Origin: Knoxdaviesia capensis
Taxonomy: Eukaryota > Ascomycota > Sordariomycetes > Microascales > Gondwanamycetaceae
Assembly (NCBI GenBank): GCA_001510575.1
Contig: LNGK01000004.1
Location: 1,215,339-1,279,338, forward strand
DNA length: 64,000 bases
Direction of reading: 5' to 3'
The notes below the pieces were generated by a model. That model saw nothing but the letters and a program-made list of their open reading frames with translations. It did no database searches and was not told the DNA's origin. Below, one piece after another: positions 22,766 to 33,600 of the stretch. Position 1 is the first letter of the stretch, and the number at the start of each line of letters is the position of its first letter. The translations under genes and the position numbers were made by a program.

Positions 22766-25700
22766 CTATTGACGGGCCTTCCAGGTCGGCTTGCGGATGC
22801 GGCCGGTCCGCCGCGGCTCGAGCACAGGGCTGCGAGTCGGGTTCGGCTTCACGGGTCTCCGGCGCGGAGGGGGGGCGGGCGAGGGCGAGGGCGTGCGGGG
22901 CGGCGCTTGCGGGGCAACGTTTGCCACCGGCGAGCGAACCAGGCCCAGAGAGGCGGGGGCGGCTGCTGCAAGATCAGCAACTCCGTGAGCCCGGGCCTCC
23001 GGGGTAGGCTGCCGGCTGTGGGCAGGCGATTGTCGGGCCGACGACAACGGGAGGGGCGAGGAACGAGGCGCCAGCTGCGTCGGCGCGTGCGGGTCCGCGT
23101 CCGGGGAGTCCTCCACCGCGGCCAACCACTTGGAGATCTTCTCGTAGTGGCCGTCAGGCAGGCACCACACAATGTCGTCGACCTCGCTAGAGTACGACGA
23201 TGGGAACGAGCCCATCGGAGGCACCTCCTCCTCGGAAGGAGTCGGCGTGTGGACCGGTGACAAGACCGGGGAGAAGGGCATCACGGGGGATGGCGGAGCG
23301 GTGGGGGCGGCACGACGGTCCGCACGCGTTCGCGTCGCGAACGGTGTCGACGCGTAAGCTGCAACCGCAGCATGGTAACGAGCCATCTCGGCCTCGTACT
23401 GGCGAAGGCGCTCCTCGTTCCGGGCCTGCGCCAGCTCTCGCTCACGACCAGCGAGGTAGCGAGCAGCATGCATAACCGAGTCGATGAACTCTCGGTTGCG
23501 CAGGTCCATTCTCGCGGCTTCCGAAGGCGTCGGCAGATCCTCCGGGCCCGAGTTGTACCCCCAATCCCAATCGCTCGATTCACCGTCCGCCAAGCTCACC
23601 TTGGCATCGGGCATCTCGACATCGGGTGCCACCTGGCGGTGCACCCACTTGATCCGCGGGATATGGGGCACAGGGCCGGCAGGATCGGGCTTTTTCACCC
23701 ACTTAATGCGCGGCACCGGCGCAACAGGTGCGGTGGCTTCCACCGACTTCTTGATCCACCGAATCCGAGGACGCGGAGAAACAGAAGCCGGCTTGGCCTT
23801 GGCAAGCCACTTGATGCGGGGGACCGGCTTCGGCGAGTGGGTGGGCCGGACAATCAAGCGGATGCGCTTCGGGGGCGGCTGCTCTTCAGCAGCAGCCGAC
23901 GAAGTCGCAGAGCCGCGGGCGCCGTTGTTGGCGGGCTCCTCACCCTGATTTCCCGGGTCCTCAGGACCCTCCTTGACAGCCTCCGCACGGGCTGCAGACG
24001 ACGATCCGGAACACTATCTCGGATCCTCCTTGTCTGACTCACGGCCCATGCGGCTGGCCTTGCGTTTGCCACCGGAGTTGACGTTCCAACCCCGGATCTG
24101 CGTCGGACCCTTACCCGGCAACGGTTCGTTGGCCGAGTAGTCCTTGATGTCGTGGCTCGGGTCATAGTCCACGGTCCGCAGTTGCGGCTCTCCGCTCCAC
24201 GGCTGACGGTGCGCAGGCACCGGGGCGGGCTCCAGCTTGCGGTACTTGACCGCTCCACTGGGAGTACCCATTGGCGAAGCCGCGAGGGGAAGGGAAGCAC
24301 GCGCGGAACCAGGCGTGGACGACGCAGCAGACTGAGGGCCTTGGGGTCCGACGGGCAAGCCAGCGGCGGCATAGCCGGGAGTCATTGGGGCAGCTCCATA
24401 CGGAGGCATGGGCTGCACGAGGGCAGGAGGCATGGGGTGGGAAGGGGGAGGGGGATGGGGATGGGAGCCCATGACTGAACCCGGGCCAACGGCCTGGCGG
24501 AACGCCTGACCGCTCGAGGGAACCGGGTATATCAGCTGATGCTGACCAGTGTGCACTTGGTGCGTGTGGTTAAGTTGGGGCGGTGCCATCTGCACAACCA
24601 TTTGCTCAGGGCCTACACCCGAGAATCCCTGGAAGCCCCGGCTCATGGGCGAGGGCAGAATCGGGGCCACGAGTCCCTGACCACCGAAGTGGGGGTCGAC
24701 GTGGGGAGATGAGTAGCCAAGCGAGCGCGGGGGGCGTAGGGGCGGAAGTCCAGCCGACGACACCGACGCCGGGGGAGACGACACGGAATGTCCACGGACA
24801 GTCCGCGACGACGACATCGGCGCAGCCGGGTAGGATCTCCGGGTAGGGGCAGGCGCCAGCGCATGGTGATGCATAGTGACGGGTGGCGGAAGAGAGGGAG
24901 CACGAGACTCAATGAAGGGCATTTGCACGCCCAGCTGCGGATCCAGGCCGCCGCCAAGGGAGGGCCGACGTTGCTCACCGCCATAGAAACTATGTGAGTG
25001 GGACAAGCCGGTGACTTCTCCACCGAACGACGGCGCAAACTCCGCGTCCCGGACCGCTCCCGACACAGAGGCCGGTGCGGTCATCGAATCCAGCCGGGGC
25101 TGGGCGTGGGCGACCTCAGCAATAACGTTCAGGCCGAACGTATCCGTGCTTGCGGCCGGCTGCGACGCCGCCGTAAAGACGTCACGGACTGCGTCATAGG
25201 TCTGGCCGTGCGTCGAACGCCGGGAACCGGCATATTCCGCAGCAGCCAAGATTGCCGCTCCTTGAAGCGCCTCGAAAGGAATGGAACCGCGTTCCTGGGA
25301 CGTCGCCGAGTTCTGCTCGCGATCCCACAGCCGCATACGCGGCGGGCGCACAGGGTGCTCGTAGATCTCGACGTCGTCGGACTCGGAGCCAGGCGTGGAC
25401 TCTCTGATGGGTTCGGTGGCTACAGCGGGGGAACTGGTTGCATCGAGACCCTTCAGGTAGTCTTCAACCCGGGCAGAGTCGAGGAGTGTATCGGTTCGTC
25501 CGGTGCGTGCACCTCTCAGCTCGGCAGGTACTTCCTGGTCATCACCAGACCACAGGTGAGAGGGTTGTTCCGTATCCCACATGGGACGGATCGTGTTGAG
25601 CGCAGCGGTCATGCGGCGCGCCGCCTCTCCCTCTCGGACCTGCTTGGCAATGAATGCCGGACGAGACCGCGAGGCATGCACGATCTCGCCCGACGGAGGC

Positions 25701-27561
25701 AGGTACACCACCGAGTGCCCCCGCTCAACAACGGGACGCGGGGGCTCGCTCTCGTTCCGGCTGCCCGGCAGAAGCACACCGTACTTCGGGTGAAGTCCGT
25801 GTCTTTCGACCAGAGTCTCGTCCAAATCGGACTCTGTGTTCTTCCGGGCGTCGTAACTCGCAACCAGCGGATCAAAGTGAAACGTGCTGGTGTGGGGAGT
25901 CTCGAGGAATTTGCCACGAGAAGCAGGTTTCTTGTTCCGGGACGGGTCGTTGGTGGAGTCGCGGAATCCAATATCGATGTCATCGAATTGGAAAGTGGCC
26001 GGGACCACAAGCCGGTTATTGGGCTTAGAGGGAACATTCACCAACGACACGCCGTAGTTGTCCGGAGCGGACATTCCCTTGGGAGGATCGGGCGAACGCT
26101 CGCGAGCAGGCAAGTCACTTCGAGCTACCTCGGGAACATCGACTCCTTGGTCCGGATCCCGGGACAAGTCCCGGGAGGCAACAGCCGAATCCTCTTGGAC
26201 GTCAGCGTCCACAGCGGCGGCAAGAATTCCCATAACATGCTTCACCGGAGCCATGGCGGCTGAGCCCGATGCAGTGCCCTTACGGACACCGTCTTCTTCA
26301 TCACCGGAGCCATCAGCATCTGGACCCTGAGCGGAGGCGGCAAGAAACCGCGACGATCCGCGAGTCGGACGCTTGGAGGTAGTGAGCAGGGGCTCGGAGG
26401 GCTGCGCAGCTTGGGCGGTCTTCCGCTTGACCGCAACTGGCGCACGCTTCTTCCCCCGGGCCTTGGCGGTTCCCTTGTCCGCCGCGCTCGCCCGAGACTC
26501 TTCCAGCGCTGCCTCTTGAGCAGCCGCCTTCTCAGCTCGAACTCGCGCATTAATATCCTGTCCCTTCTGCCACATCTCGGTACCCTCAACGCGCGACGGG
26601 TACGGAATAATCCGGCCATCAACGACGCACGTGTACGGGCCCGATTCAGCATGCTCCTTGGCTGTGATGGTACGAAATTGGTGATCATCGTCACGGATCT
26701 AGAGAACAAAGACAAAGCGAGCAGTTAGTGGTGCAGTTCGCCCAACACAACGCAAATTCCAAGGCGTATGGCAAATACCACAGGCCTTGGAATGAAATGA
26801 AAACAAAAAGAGCCCCTCGAAAAAGCAAGCAATGGAAGGATGGAGTGGAGAAAGAGTAGAAACATACATCCGTGTCTAGATCGTGCTTGCGCATGAGTTC
26901 AATGATGCGGATTCTGTTCAGCTGGGCATCGTAGAACTGGTCAGTGGCGTCTTCGACGGCGTTCTAAAAAGGACGAAAGATAGGAGGTTAGCAGACTGTA
27001 AACAACAAAAGACATGCATATAGGAAGCATTAGGTAACATACGCGGTAGGACTGCTCGATGGTCTCCACGCCGTGTTCATAGGCCGTCTGGGCGGTCTGG
27101 AGGTTCTGCTCTGCCTCGCGGTGAGCCTCCTGAACCACACGCTCGTACCGAGCATCGAGTTCCGCCTGGATCTCGTGGTAGGCTTCAACCTCCTCGTGAG
27201 CGGTGGGGTTCTCCCGAAGCTTCTTCAGTTCGCGGTCAGCCAAGTCCAACAGTGCAGGTTTGATGGCCGTCGCGAGCTCGGTGTAGGCCTCCTTGAGGTC
27301 ACGTTGCCGGTCATAGGCCGCCTGCACCATGGGATCGTCAAACGTCTTGGCGCGGCCGCGTCCCTTACGAGCACGGGGTTTGGCAACCCGGTTAGTCGGG
27401 CCCAAGGGTTGCGTGGAGCCCGTATTCTTAATCGAACCGGCTCCGGTACCACGCGCACCTCGAGATCGTCCACCGGGCTGTGCGTTTTCCTGGGTGGGGG
27501 CGACGGTAGGACCAGCCGCGGGCGAACGGGTCGCCGAATCAGACTTCGAAATGTTCGACAT
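22766..27561 (-). CDS. Large low-complexity nuclear-type protein with coiled coil and PRIKW repeats
   Basis: Four coding exons on the minus strand: 27043-27561, 26868-26963, 24043-26698 and 22766-23991, 1498 aa. Introns 1 and 2 have GTATGT donors and CTAAC branch sites. Intron 3 is 51 nt (23992-24042), with GTGAGT and TGCAG ends, and removes an in-frame TAG. Residues 1-75 are basic with an AT-hook-like PRARKGRGRAK. About 75-205 are helical and charged, continuing across both introns, which supports the model. A short conserved-looking block follows with YTCVVDGRIIPYPSRVEG. About 240-1090 are disordered, rich in Pro, Ser, Gly and His. The C-terminal exon has an RI[KR]W motif repeated at 1149-1207 and ends in a basic RRTGRIRKPTWKA tail. 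The helical part vaguely recalls Sds3-like proteins of deacetylase complexes, but I cannot establish this. The gene lies between arrays A and B. Confidence 0.8.
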
Positions 27562-27610
27562 AACGAAACTGAATGAAAAAAGGGGGGCTGGTAAGCTTTG
27601 ACTGGTAATT
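27562..27610 (-). other. Predicted 5' UTR end and 3' splice site
   Basis: Upstream of the ATG at 27561 the minus strand shows a CACTAAT branch-like site followed by TTTGTTCGCAG, a good fungal 3' splice site with the exon beginning at 27610. It pairs with the GTAAGT donor at 29769. Confidence 0.55.
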
Positions 27611-27809
27611 CTGCGAACAAAGAATTAGTGAAAGAACCGGAAGGAAGAAAACCAGAAGTGTGAAAATGCGCAAAGGAAACATGAAATCATCATCATCAAA
27701 ATACAGAACACGGTGATTGAGGAAGCAGCTTCAACTTCCACGAGAATTCTAGAACAACCCGAAATCGAGCTAGAAACCAGGAGAAGCTTTGGAAGGAAGG
27801 AAGGCATAG

Positions 27810-29700
27810 AACGCAACATACGGCCATTGCGGCCCGGAACATGACACGGAAGGAACGAGTAAACCCAATTCACAGCCCACTCGGGCCGTGAAACCTTCTT
27901 TGGTTAATAGATGCACACGCAAGTCAAAGCCAACTCGGCCGAGTATTGAATGAACCTTTTTAGAGAATTCATCATACCCAACGCAACATCTGGCCTGTAT
28001 AGGCCAGATATGTGTTATGTACTGACGAGCAATGAATCTGCATCCAATACCAGCAAGGGAAAGAAAGGAAAACATCAGCGGTGATATGCAAATAGTCTGA
28101 GTGTAAGCATCATTTGTGATGCATGTAAACAGTCCCAACGCAACTGAGGCCCTACTGGAGCCGTCAGTTTTTGTGAGGATGAAGCACGTTGATTCCAGCT
28201 ATGATGATAAACACAAGCAGCAACCGACGCAATCAAGGCCCCATGGGGGCCTCCTGTTTGATGGTATCAGGATGATGAGGAAGGAATGTGATTATCAGGA
28301 TCATGAACATGAACAGTGGCGAACGCAACATAGGCCCCGTAGGGCCTTGTCTAGTTTGTATGAACCTGAAAATGAAAATGAAATGCAGTTGACAACGACC
28401 ATGATCATGAAATATCTTGATATCTTGATGAAAGATAGAAGATGATATCAAAATAGGTCAAGAATGCATCCAACCAAGAAGCAAGTGACGAATAGTGTTC
28501 AACGCAACATGCGATCCACTGGGGCCGCGTCTTCATTGCAGTGGTTGCAATAAACATGCAGATCCGTATTGAAGATCAATACAAGATAATCAAGATAAAC
28601 AGAGACCAATGGAAACAGAGACGAGTCAGGTCTATGGTTTTTTGGCTTCATGAATATGAAGATCAACAAGATCATGCATTATGTTGTGGTGAAGGGGGGA
28701 TAAACACTAATCGACAAAAGCCAGGGCAGAATGATGAAAAGAGGTGATGAAAACAGAAAGGATAAAACATAACGCGACAGACGGGTATGGCGAAGGAGGA
28801 AGGTAATCCAAACATGATGGTAGCCCTAACGCAACATCTGGCCCGTTAGGGCCAGAATACTTCGCGGGGTGGTGATCATGAAAAAAAGGAAAGGCAAAAG
28901 GTCAACCTAACGCAACATGTGGCCATTGTGGCCAGCACAGCGTAGAGGAAAAGGAAAAAATGAAGGGCACAACGCAACTTGTGACCCCTTGGGCCAGCGG
29001 AGTGTAGGGGGAAATGGAAGAGATGCAGGAGACCCAACGCAACATCCGGCCCTCGCGGGCCGTATGTGAGTTTAGGGTGCCAAGCATCAGATATAGGAGA
29101 GTATATGGTCGACGAAGACATGAAGGTTGAGGAACAACACAACCCATGATCGTTGAAGGCCATTGAGGTATATCATGAGGGTAGAGGACGAGGAGGGGGA
29201 CGCGGTGGTATGGAGGAGGTAGGCCTAGAGTATCACGGACAAGATCATAGAGGGATGGGTGGATATAACGCAACATACGGTCCGGAAGGACCAGTGTGTT
29301 ATGTGGGGATGACAAGGCAAGACACCATGGTGGTGTCAAAGGGCAGACGATACTCGGTATCAAGACTGTGTGGTAAAAGGCATAACGCAACATACGGCCA
29401 CTGAGGGCGGGTAGAGCATGGGAGGAAGAAACGCGGAGAAGTGCCAACGCAGATAAACTGCGTCAGCACTTGACCACAAGCACCCAACGCATCACATTAC
29501 CCACTGAGGCAGTTGATGGTTGAGGCCAGAAAGGTTGGATGGCAAAAGGAGAATTGCGGAACCAACGCAAGCAAGGCCGGAGAAACCGGCCTCAAACAAT
29601 GAAGAGATAGAAGAAACGCAAAAGGTGGCCCACTAAGGCCGAAGATAGAGGTGATGGTGGATGGAATGCCGAAGAGGCCCAATGCAGCATACCAGCTATG
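27810..29700. repeat. Interspersed array B: AACGCAACAT plus small hairpin, about 18 copies
   Basis: Units start with AACGCAACAT (or close variants) on the plus strand near 27810, 27980, 28137, 28219, 28322, 28501, 28828, 28909, 28972, 29037, 29267, 29383, 29444, 29486, 29563, 29615 and 29679. Most are followed by an inverted repeat with a GGCC core and a 3-5 nt loop. Examples are CTGGCCT/AGGCCAG near 27990, AGGCCCC/GGGGCCT near 28229, AGGCCC/GGGCCT near 28333, CTGGCCC/GGGCCAG near 28838, CGGCCC/GGGCCG near 29047, GGTCC/GGACC near 29279 and AGGCCGG/CCGGCCT near 29571. Spacers of about 50-300 bp are unrelated to each other. One array-A-like motif (GATCGTTGAAGGCCAT) occurs within it near 29146. 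Confidence 0.9.
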
Positions 29701-29705
29701 AAGGT

Positions 29706-29760
29706 TGATGGTGATGATGATGATGATGGATCATGATATATGATGATGATGTATGATGAA
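29706..29760. repeat. Imperfect (GAT)n microsatellite
   Basis: GATGAT tracts, interrupted by GATCATGATATAT, lie immediately next to the predicted intron donor at 29769. Confidence 0.85.
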
Positions 29761-29905
29761 GTAACTTACCTTTGAATAAAAAGGGCGAACACTTTAAGAA
29801 AAGATGGTCGCAGAAGAAAAGCAGAAAAGCATGAGAATGATGATGATGGAGGAAGAAAAAAGAGAAAAAGAGGAGGAAGAAATTTGGAAAGCCGGAGGGA
29901 AGTTC

Positions 29906-29915
29906 TATATTTATA
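29906..29915 (-). promoter_or_regulatory. TATA box of the 1498-aa gene
   Basis: The minus strand reads TATAAATATA. It is followed by a pyrimidine-rich stretch and then, 136 nt downstream, by the GTAAGT donor at 29769. A start site near 29,880 would give a short non-coding first exon of about 110 nt. Confidence 0.5.
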
Positions 29916-32900
29916 GATTTTGGAATTGGGAGAGAGATGCCACAATCACTCAGCTCACGATCGTGAGAATTGGAAGGAGCGATAACAAAATAAATAAATG
30001 CGTGGTGATGTGAATAAACAAGAAGATAAACCGCCGTGTTGAGGTGGTGATGTTTTTTTTTGGCAGCAGAAAAATGATAACGACGTGGTGTACTGACTCG
30101 ACCCAGCCATAAAAAAACAAAGCCAGTCAGAAAAAGAAAAAGCATTCACCAAGTACCACAATGCATGGACTCTTTCGGTAAATCAGTTAGAAGCTCAGAT
30201 AGAGGGGAACCATTTGGTATTGTGGCTTCGTACACCGGACACTGTCGATACCGGCGATGAAGTCCGTGAGGATTTTAGAGAAGAGAGGTTGAAATTTAAA
30301 AATGAGTTTACTCCGGAACGACCACATACCACCAAGTCAAGTCACCACCCACGGAATGAATAATGCGACAGCCTTGCCCTTCTACAGGCTCCTATAATCC
30401 TGTTTCGCCTTTTTCTGCCAGGGGATACTACGGTGTCAAAGGTACTGGGAAATGGGATGATTGGTACGTAGTTGGAGGCTCTTTTGGCACAGCCCTCGTC
30501 TGGTGAGAACAGGTACCATTTCCACGGAACTTCAGTACATTCAGTACATGTCCCGGGGCGGAATACCGAACTTTGGCCTGGATAAGCTCGTGCGATGGCC
30601 TAAATATGTACATGGTCAACCACCGAATTTTCTCCCTATGCAACTCTTAATACGGAATAGTACACGGTCATTTTTCTGGCACTTTCTGTTCCTGATTGGC
30701 TGGAGTCTTCCTGACTAGACACGAGACGTCCGGTGGTCTTGCGGAGAATGTATCCCCTTACCAAATTATGCGCAAACAGGTACATCTGAGTACCCCGGTG
30801 CCAATGTACCTCCACGGTACAAAAAGATTCACAGCAAAAAAAGTCAAAAGAGGAGCGGAACCGCGGGAACGGCCCTCCCGCACTGGGCCGTGATTGGCCA
30901 CAGAGCCGGACCCAGCGGGTGCGCTGATTGGCTGGATCGACAAGACAGGCTTTTTAACATACCACTAAGCGCAAGGCTGCCGTCACTGGTACATGCGCGC
31001 GATACTGCAACTGCATACATTGCGCTTGTACTCTGGACTTGTGGTGTGCCTTTTTGGTAGGGGTTTTTTTTCAAGCGGCGGTGGATTTTGGCATTGCGCG
31101 CTCATGTGTACAAAAACCATTGCAACAATCATCACCGTCAACAACATCATTGTACTGGCTGCGATACAAGAAGCACGTACACACGGAAATTCAGTGTTTT
31201 CCAATTAGTGAGCGGTGAATTGATTTACTGATTGTCCCGATTCCCGATCAGACTTCTTCACCGCCCCGTCTATGTCCGGCAGAACCCTAATTGATCGTGG
31301 CACCGATCACTTACACACCGTCTCTCGCAACAAACGCACGGCACGATCGCCGACATGAGCTATAATGTATTCATTACGGCAGCTACCGTAGAACGGCTGC
31401 CTATTTGAAGAATTCTCCAAAAGTCTGCGTATTTTTTTCAAGATTCGGAAGGCACACGTGACTGATCAGGGCAGTGAACGGCGAGGGGTCGTATCAGGAG
31501 ATGTGTTCTCAATCCAGTGGCCGCCAAACTAGCCGTGAGGGGGAACTGAGTAGGTGTGGTTTTCAAGCTTCAAGATATCGAGTAACGGACTTTTGCGCCA
31601 GTATTTTGTGCGTTCGAAAACTGCCTCGCGGATTAAGTCGCGGCGATATACCCGTGATAAGGGCAGCCGTGTCCCGAGGATAACGAGATAATGAGGGGAG
31701 GGGTCGCTTCCTCACGAATCGATTAAGGTGTAATGTATATCGTGGATGCAGGAACAATATCGAGCTAACAACGAACTTTCCGAGGCAGTCCTCAATACAA
31801 TTCAAGTTCGGTTCAAATACCTTCATCACGGCAATGCCCTGGCTGTCGAGGAAGCTGCCCCTGAAACCTGCACCAGGACGACGAAGAAGCGGACGACGAA
31901 GGGGAAAACGGCCACATTCTCGTAACGATACTCGGAATCACGACGCTTTTGAAATCAAGCTCATTTCACATTCCGAGTCACGATAATCCGACGTAAAAAA
32001 ACCAGACCTCGCGGCATGGTGCTGAAGCCGCGCTGACGCAGTCGTCCGCGTTGCTCGCCCACGGCCCAAACAGCCGGAAACTTTCGGCCAGGCAGGGGTT
32101 GTCAGATTAACTCTCCATCGAGATAAATGGGGTCGGTCATGCTCGTGATTTCCTGTCTTTGCCTTCACCCTCGGTTTTGGCTCCGAGAAACACTGTGAAA
32201 GAGATCATGTCTGTTAGATTTTCCTGATAATAGATGGCGCCTCGTTATTGGCCTCATGTTACATCGGGTGTATTACCGTTTGTTTCTGGAACGCCAGCAG
32301 ATGTCCGTTTACCAAGTGGATGATTGATCCGTTTTCTCCGAGCACCCAAACGCAGCGTTTGCCAGATTTTGCTTCGCCCCTATGATACGCTCACTGAGCA
32401 GTTTGAAAAATGCATTTCTCTCGGGTTCCGTCCTCGTGTAAACCCCCACGTAGGTCGCATTTCCAGAATCTCAATTTCCATACGCGGCTTCTCGGCCGTG
32501 GTCTCCCTCCAAGGTTTCCCTTTCACAGATCGGCAATGTCCCGGCACTTTCGGGGGAGTCCTTTCCCCTTGTTGCAGATCTGTATCAACAGCTACGAGTC
32601 GCGATCCCTGTGAAGCGCACAAGCTTCAAAGTGACTCGTTACAAAGATAGATAAAGCGCTGAATTGGGGGAAACTATAAGAGATGGCATCACGGATAACA
32701 TAAAAATATTGGATATTAATATTTTTAAAAAAATTAAAAAATAAAAAAAAATTTAAAAAGAGAATGAGGGGAATACAACGCCCATATCACATTGCGGCGG
32801 GAATTTCCTTTTTACTACAGCCGCAACAAACGATGCCGTATCTGTGGCTTCCCAGCTGGGATGCGCGTGGCAGTTGACATCAGTTACGCAGGTCGACTAT

Positions 32901-33267
32901 CAGCTCCGGTCCAGCGGAGATCTCTCCGTAGACGTCCGTATGGTAGAAATTCCACTTAAAAAAGCAGTGGGGGTGTGCTTGTGTCAAAGGGGCTCGAGTT
33001 GAGAGTGAATATTCTCATAAGCATTCGGGTAGGACGACTGAAGTTGCTTGCTTGATGTCAGTTTTCCAAAATGGACACTGACGTTTACGATGCACGTGTC
33101 TAAGTTTTGAGTAAACAGTGCACATAAGTGAGAGTTACGAAAAACGAGAGAAACGCCTTCCCAGAGGTTGCACAAATAGAACGAACTTCTCCCAGCGTCC
33201 TCAAATGACAATGACTTTTAAACTCCGCGTCGTTGTCCCTCCACTGTTAGACACGCTCATTTAGAAC
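29916..33267. other. Intergenic region, no gene supported
   Basis: Promoter side of the 1498-aa gene and upstream region of BMT5. A dense cluster of GTAC sites occupies about 30,440-30,820. Two inverted CCAAT boxes (ATTGGCTGG) occur near 30,696 and 30,927. Short ORFs show no recognisable protein and no transposon ends were found. Confidence 0.5.
32698..32762. other. Extremely AT-rich tract
   Basis: A block of about 65 bp made almost entirely of A and T (ATATT, TTTTT and A-runs) set in ordinary-composition DNA. It could be a replication origin element, a nucleosome-free region or part of a decayed repeat; the sequence does not decide. Confidence 0.6.
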
Positions 33268-33283
33268 AACCCTAACCCTAAAC
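33268..33283 (+). promoter_or_regulatory. Telomere-repeat-like box upstream of BMT5
   Basis: AACCCTAACCCTAAAC, 318 bp before the BMT5 start codon. Telobox-type sequences are known in promoters of ribosome-biogenesis genes in several eukaryotes, where they bind Myb-type telomere-repeat factors such as Tbf1. The position fits such a role here. Confidence 0.6.
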
Positions 33284-33600
33284 AGCACAGTGGTGGGGCT
33301 GTTCCGCACCGTCTTTATCGATACCGCTTTTTTCGGCTCCAAAATTTCGGAAAGCCTCGACTTTCAACTGCACAGCATCCGATTCAGCAACGTCGTTCAT
33401 ACTACTATTCTTGAGTTGAAAGCAACAACTTAGAGCTATAAACCTACGCTACCTCCAATATTATTCTCGATTGTTTTAATCCACCCGTCCTGTCTTCTCC
33501 TGGAATCCACGTGATCCGTACCTTCCTCCCCCACTGCTCCCGAACCTCGTGGAAGAACAAAGCAGTTCTCCCACCGATAGACCGAAAAGAAGCGAGCACG

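Larger units (their letters stand above)
27611..29769 (-). other. Predicted 2.16-kb 5'-UTR intron carrying array B
   Basis: The donor on the minus strand is AAAG|GTAAGT (intron begins at 29769) and the acceptor TTCGCAG ends at 27611. A TATA box lies about 140 nt upstream of the donor. Array B fits inside these boundaries with little room to spare. Introns of this size are rare in filamentous ascomycetes. The model is inferred from splice consensus and promoter position only. Confidence 0.5.

Noticed and set aside
24014..24016. Programmed stop-codon readthrough in the 1498-aa gene
   Set aside because: A 51-nt GTGAGT...TGCAG intron that preserves frame explains the TAG more simply; noted as a splice question instead.
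28902..29447. 181-codon minus-strand ORF within array B
   Set aside because: The frame is made of array units (repeated MLRY/MLRW peptides) joined by unrelated spacers; start and stop context are poor and the array as a whole shifts frame.
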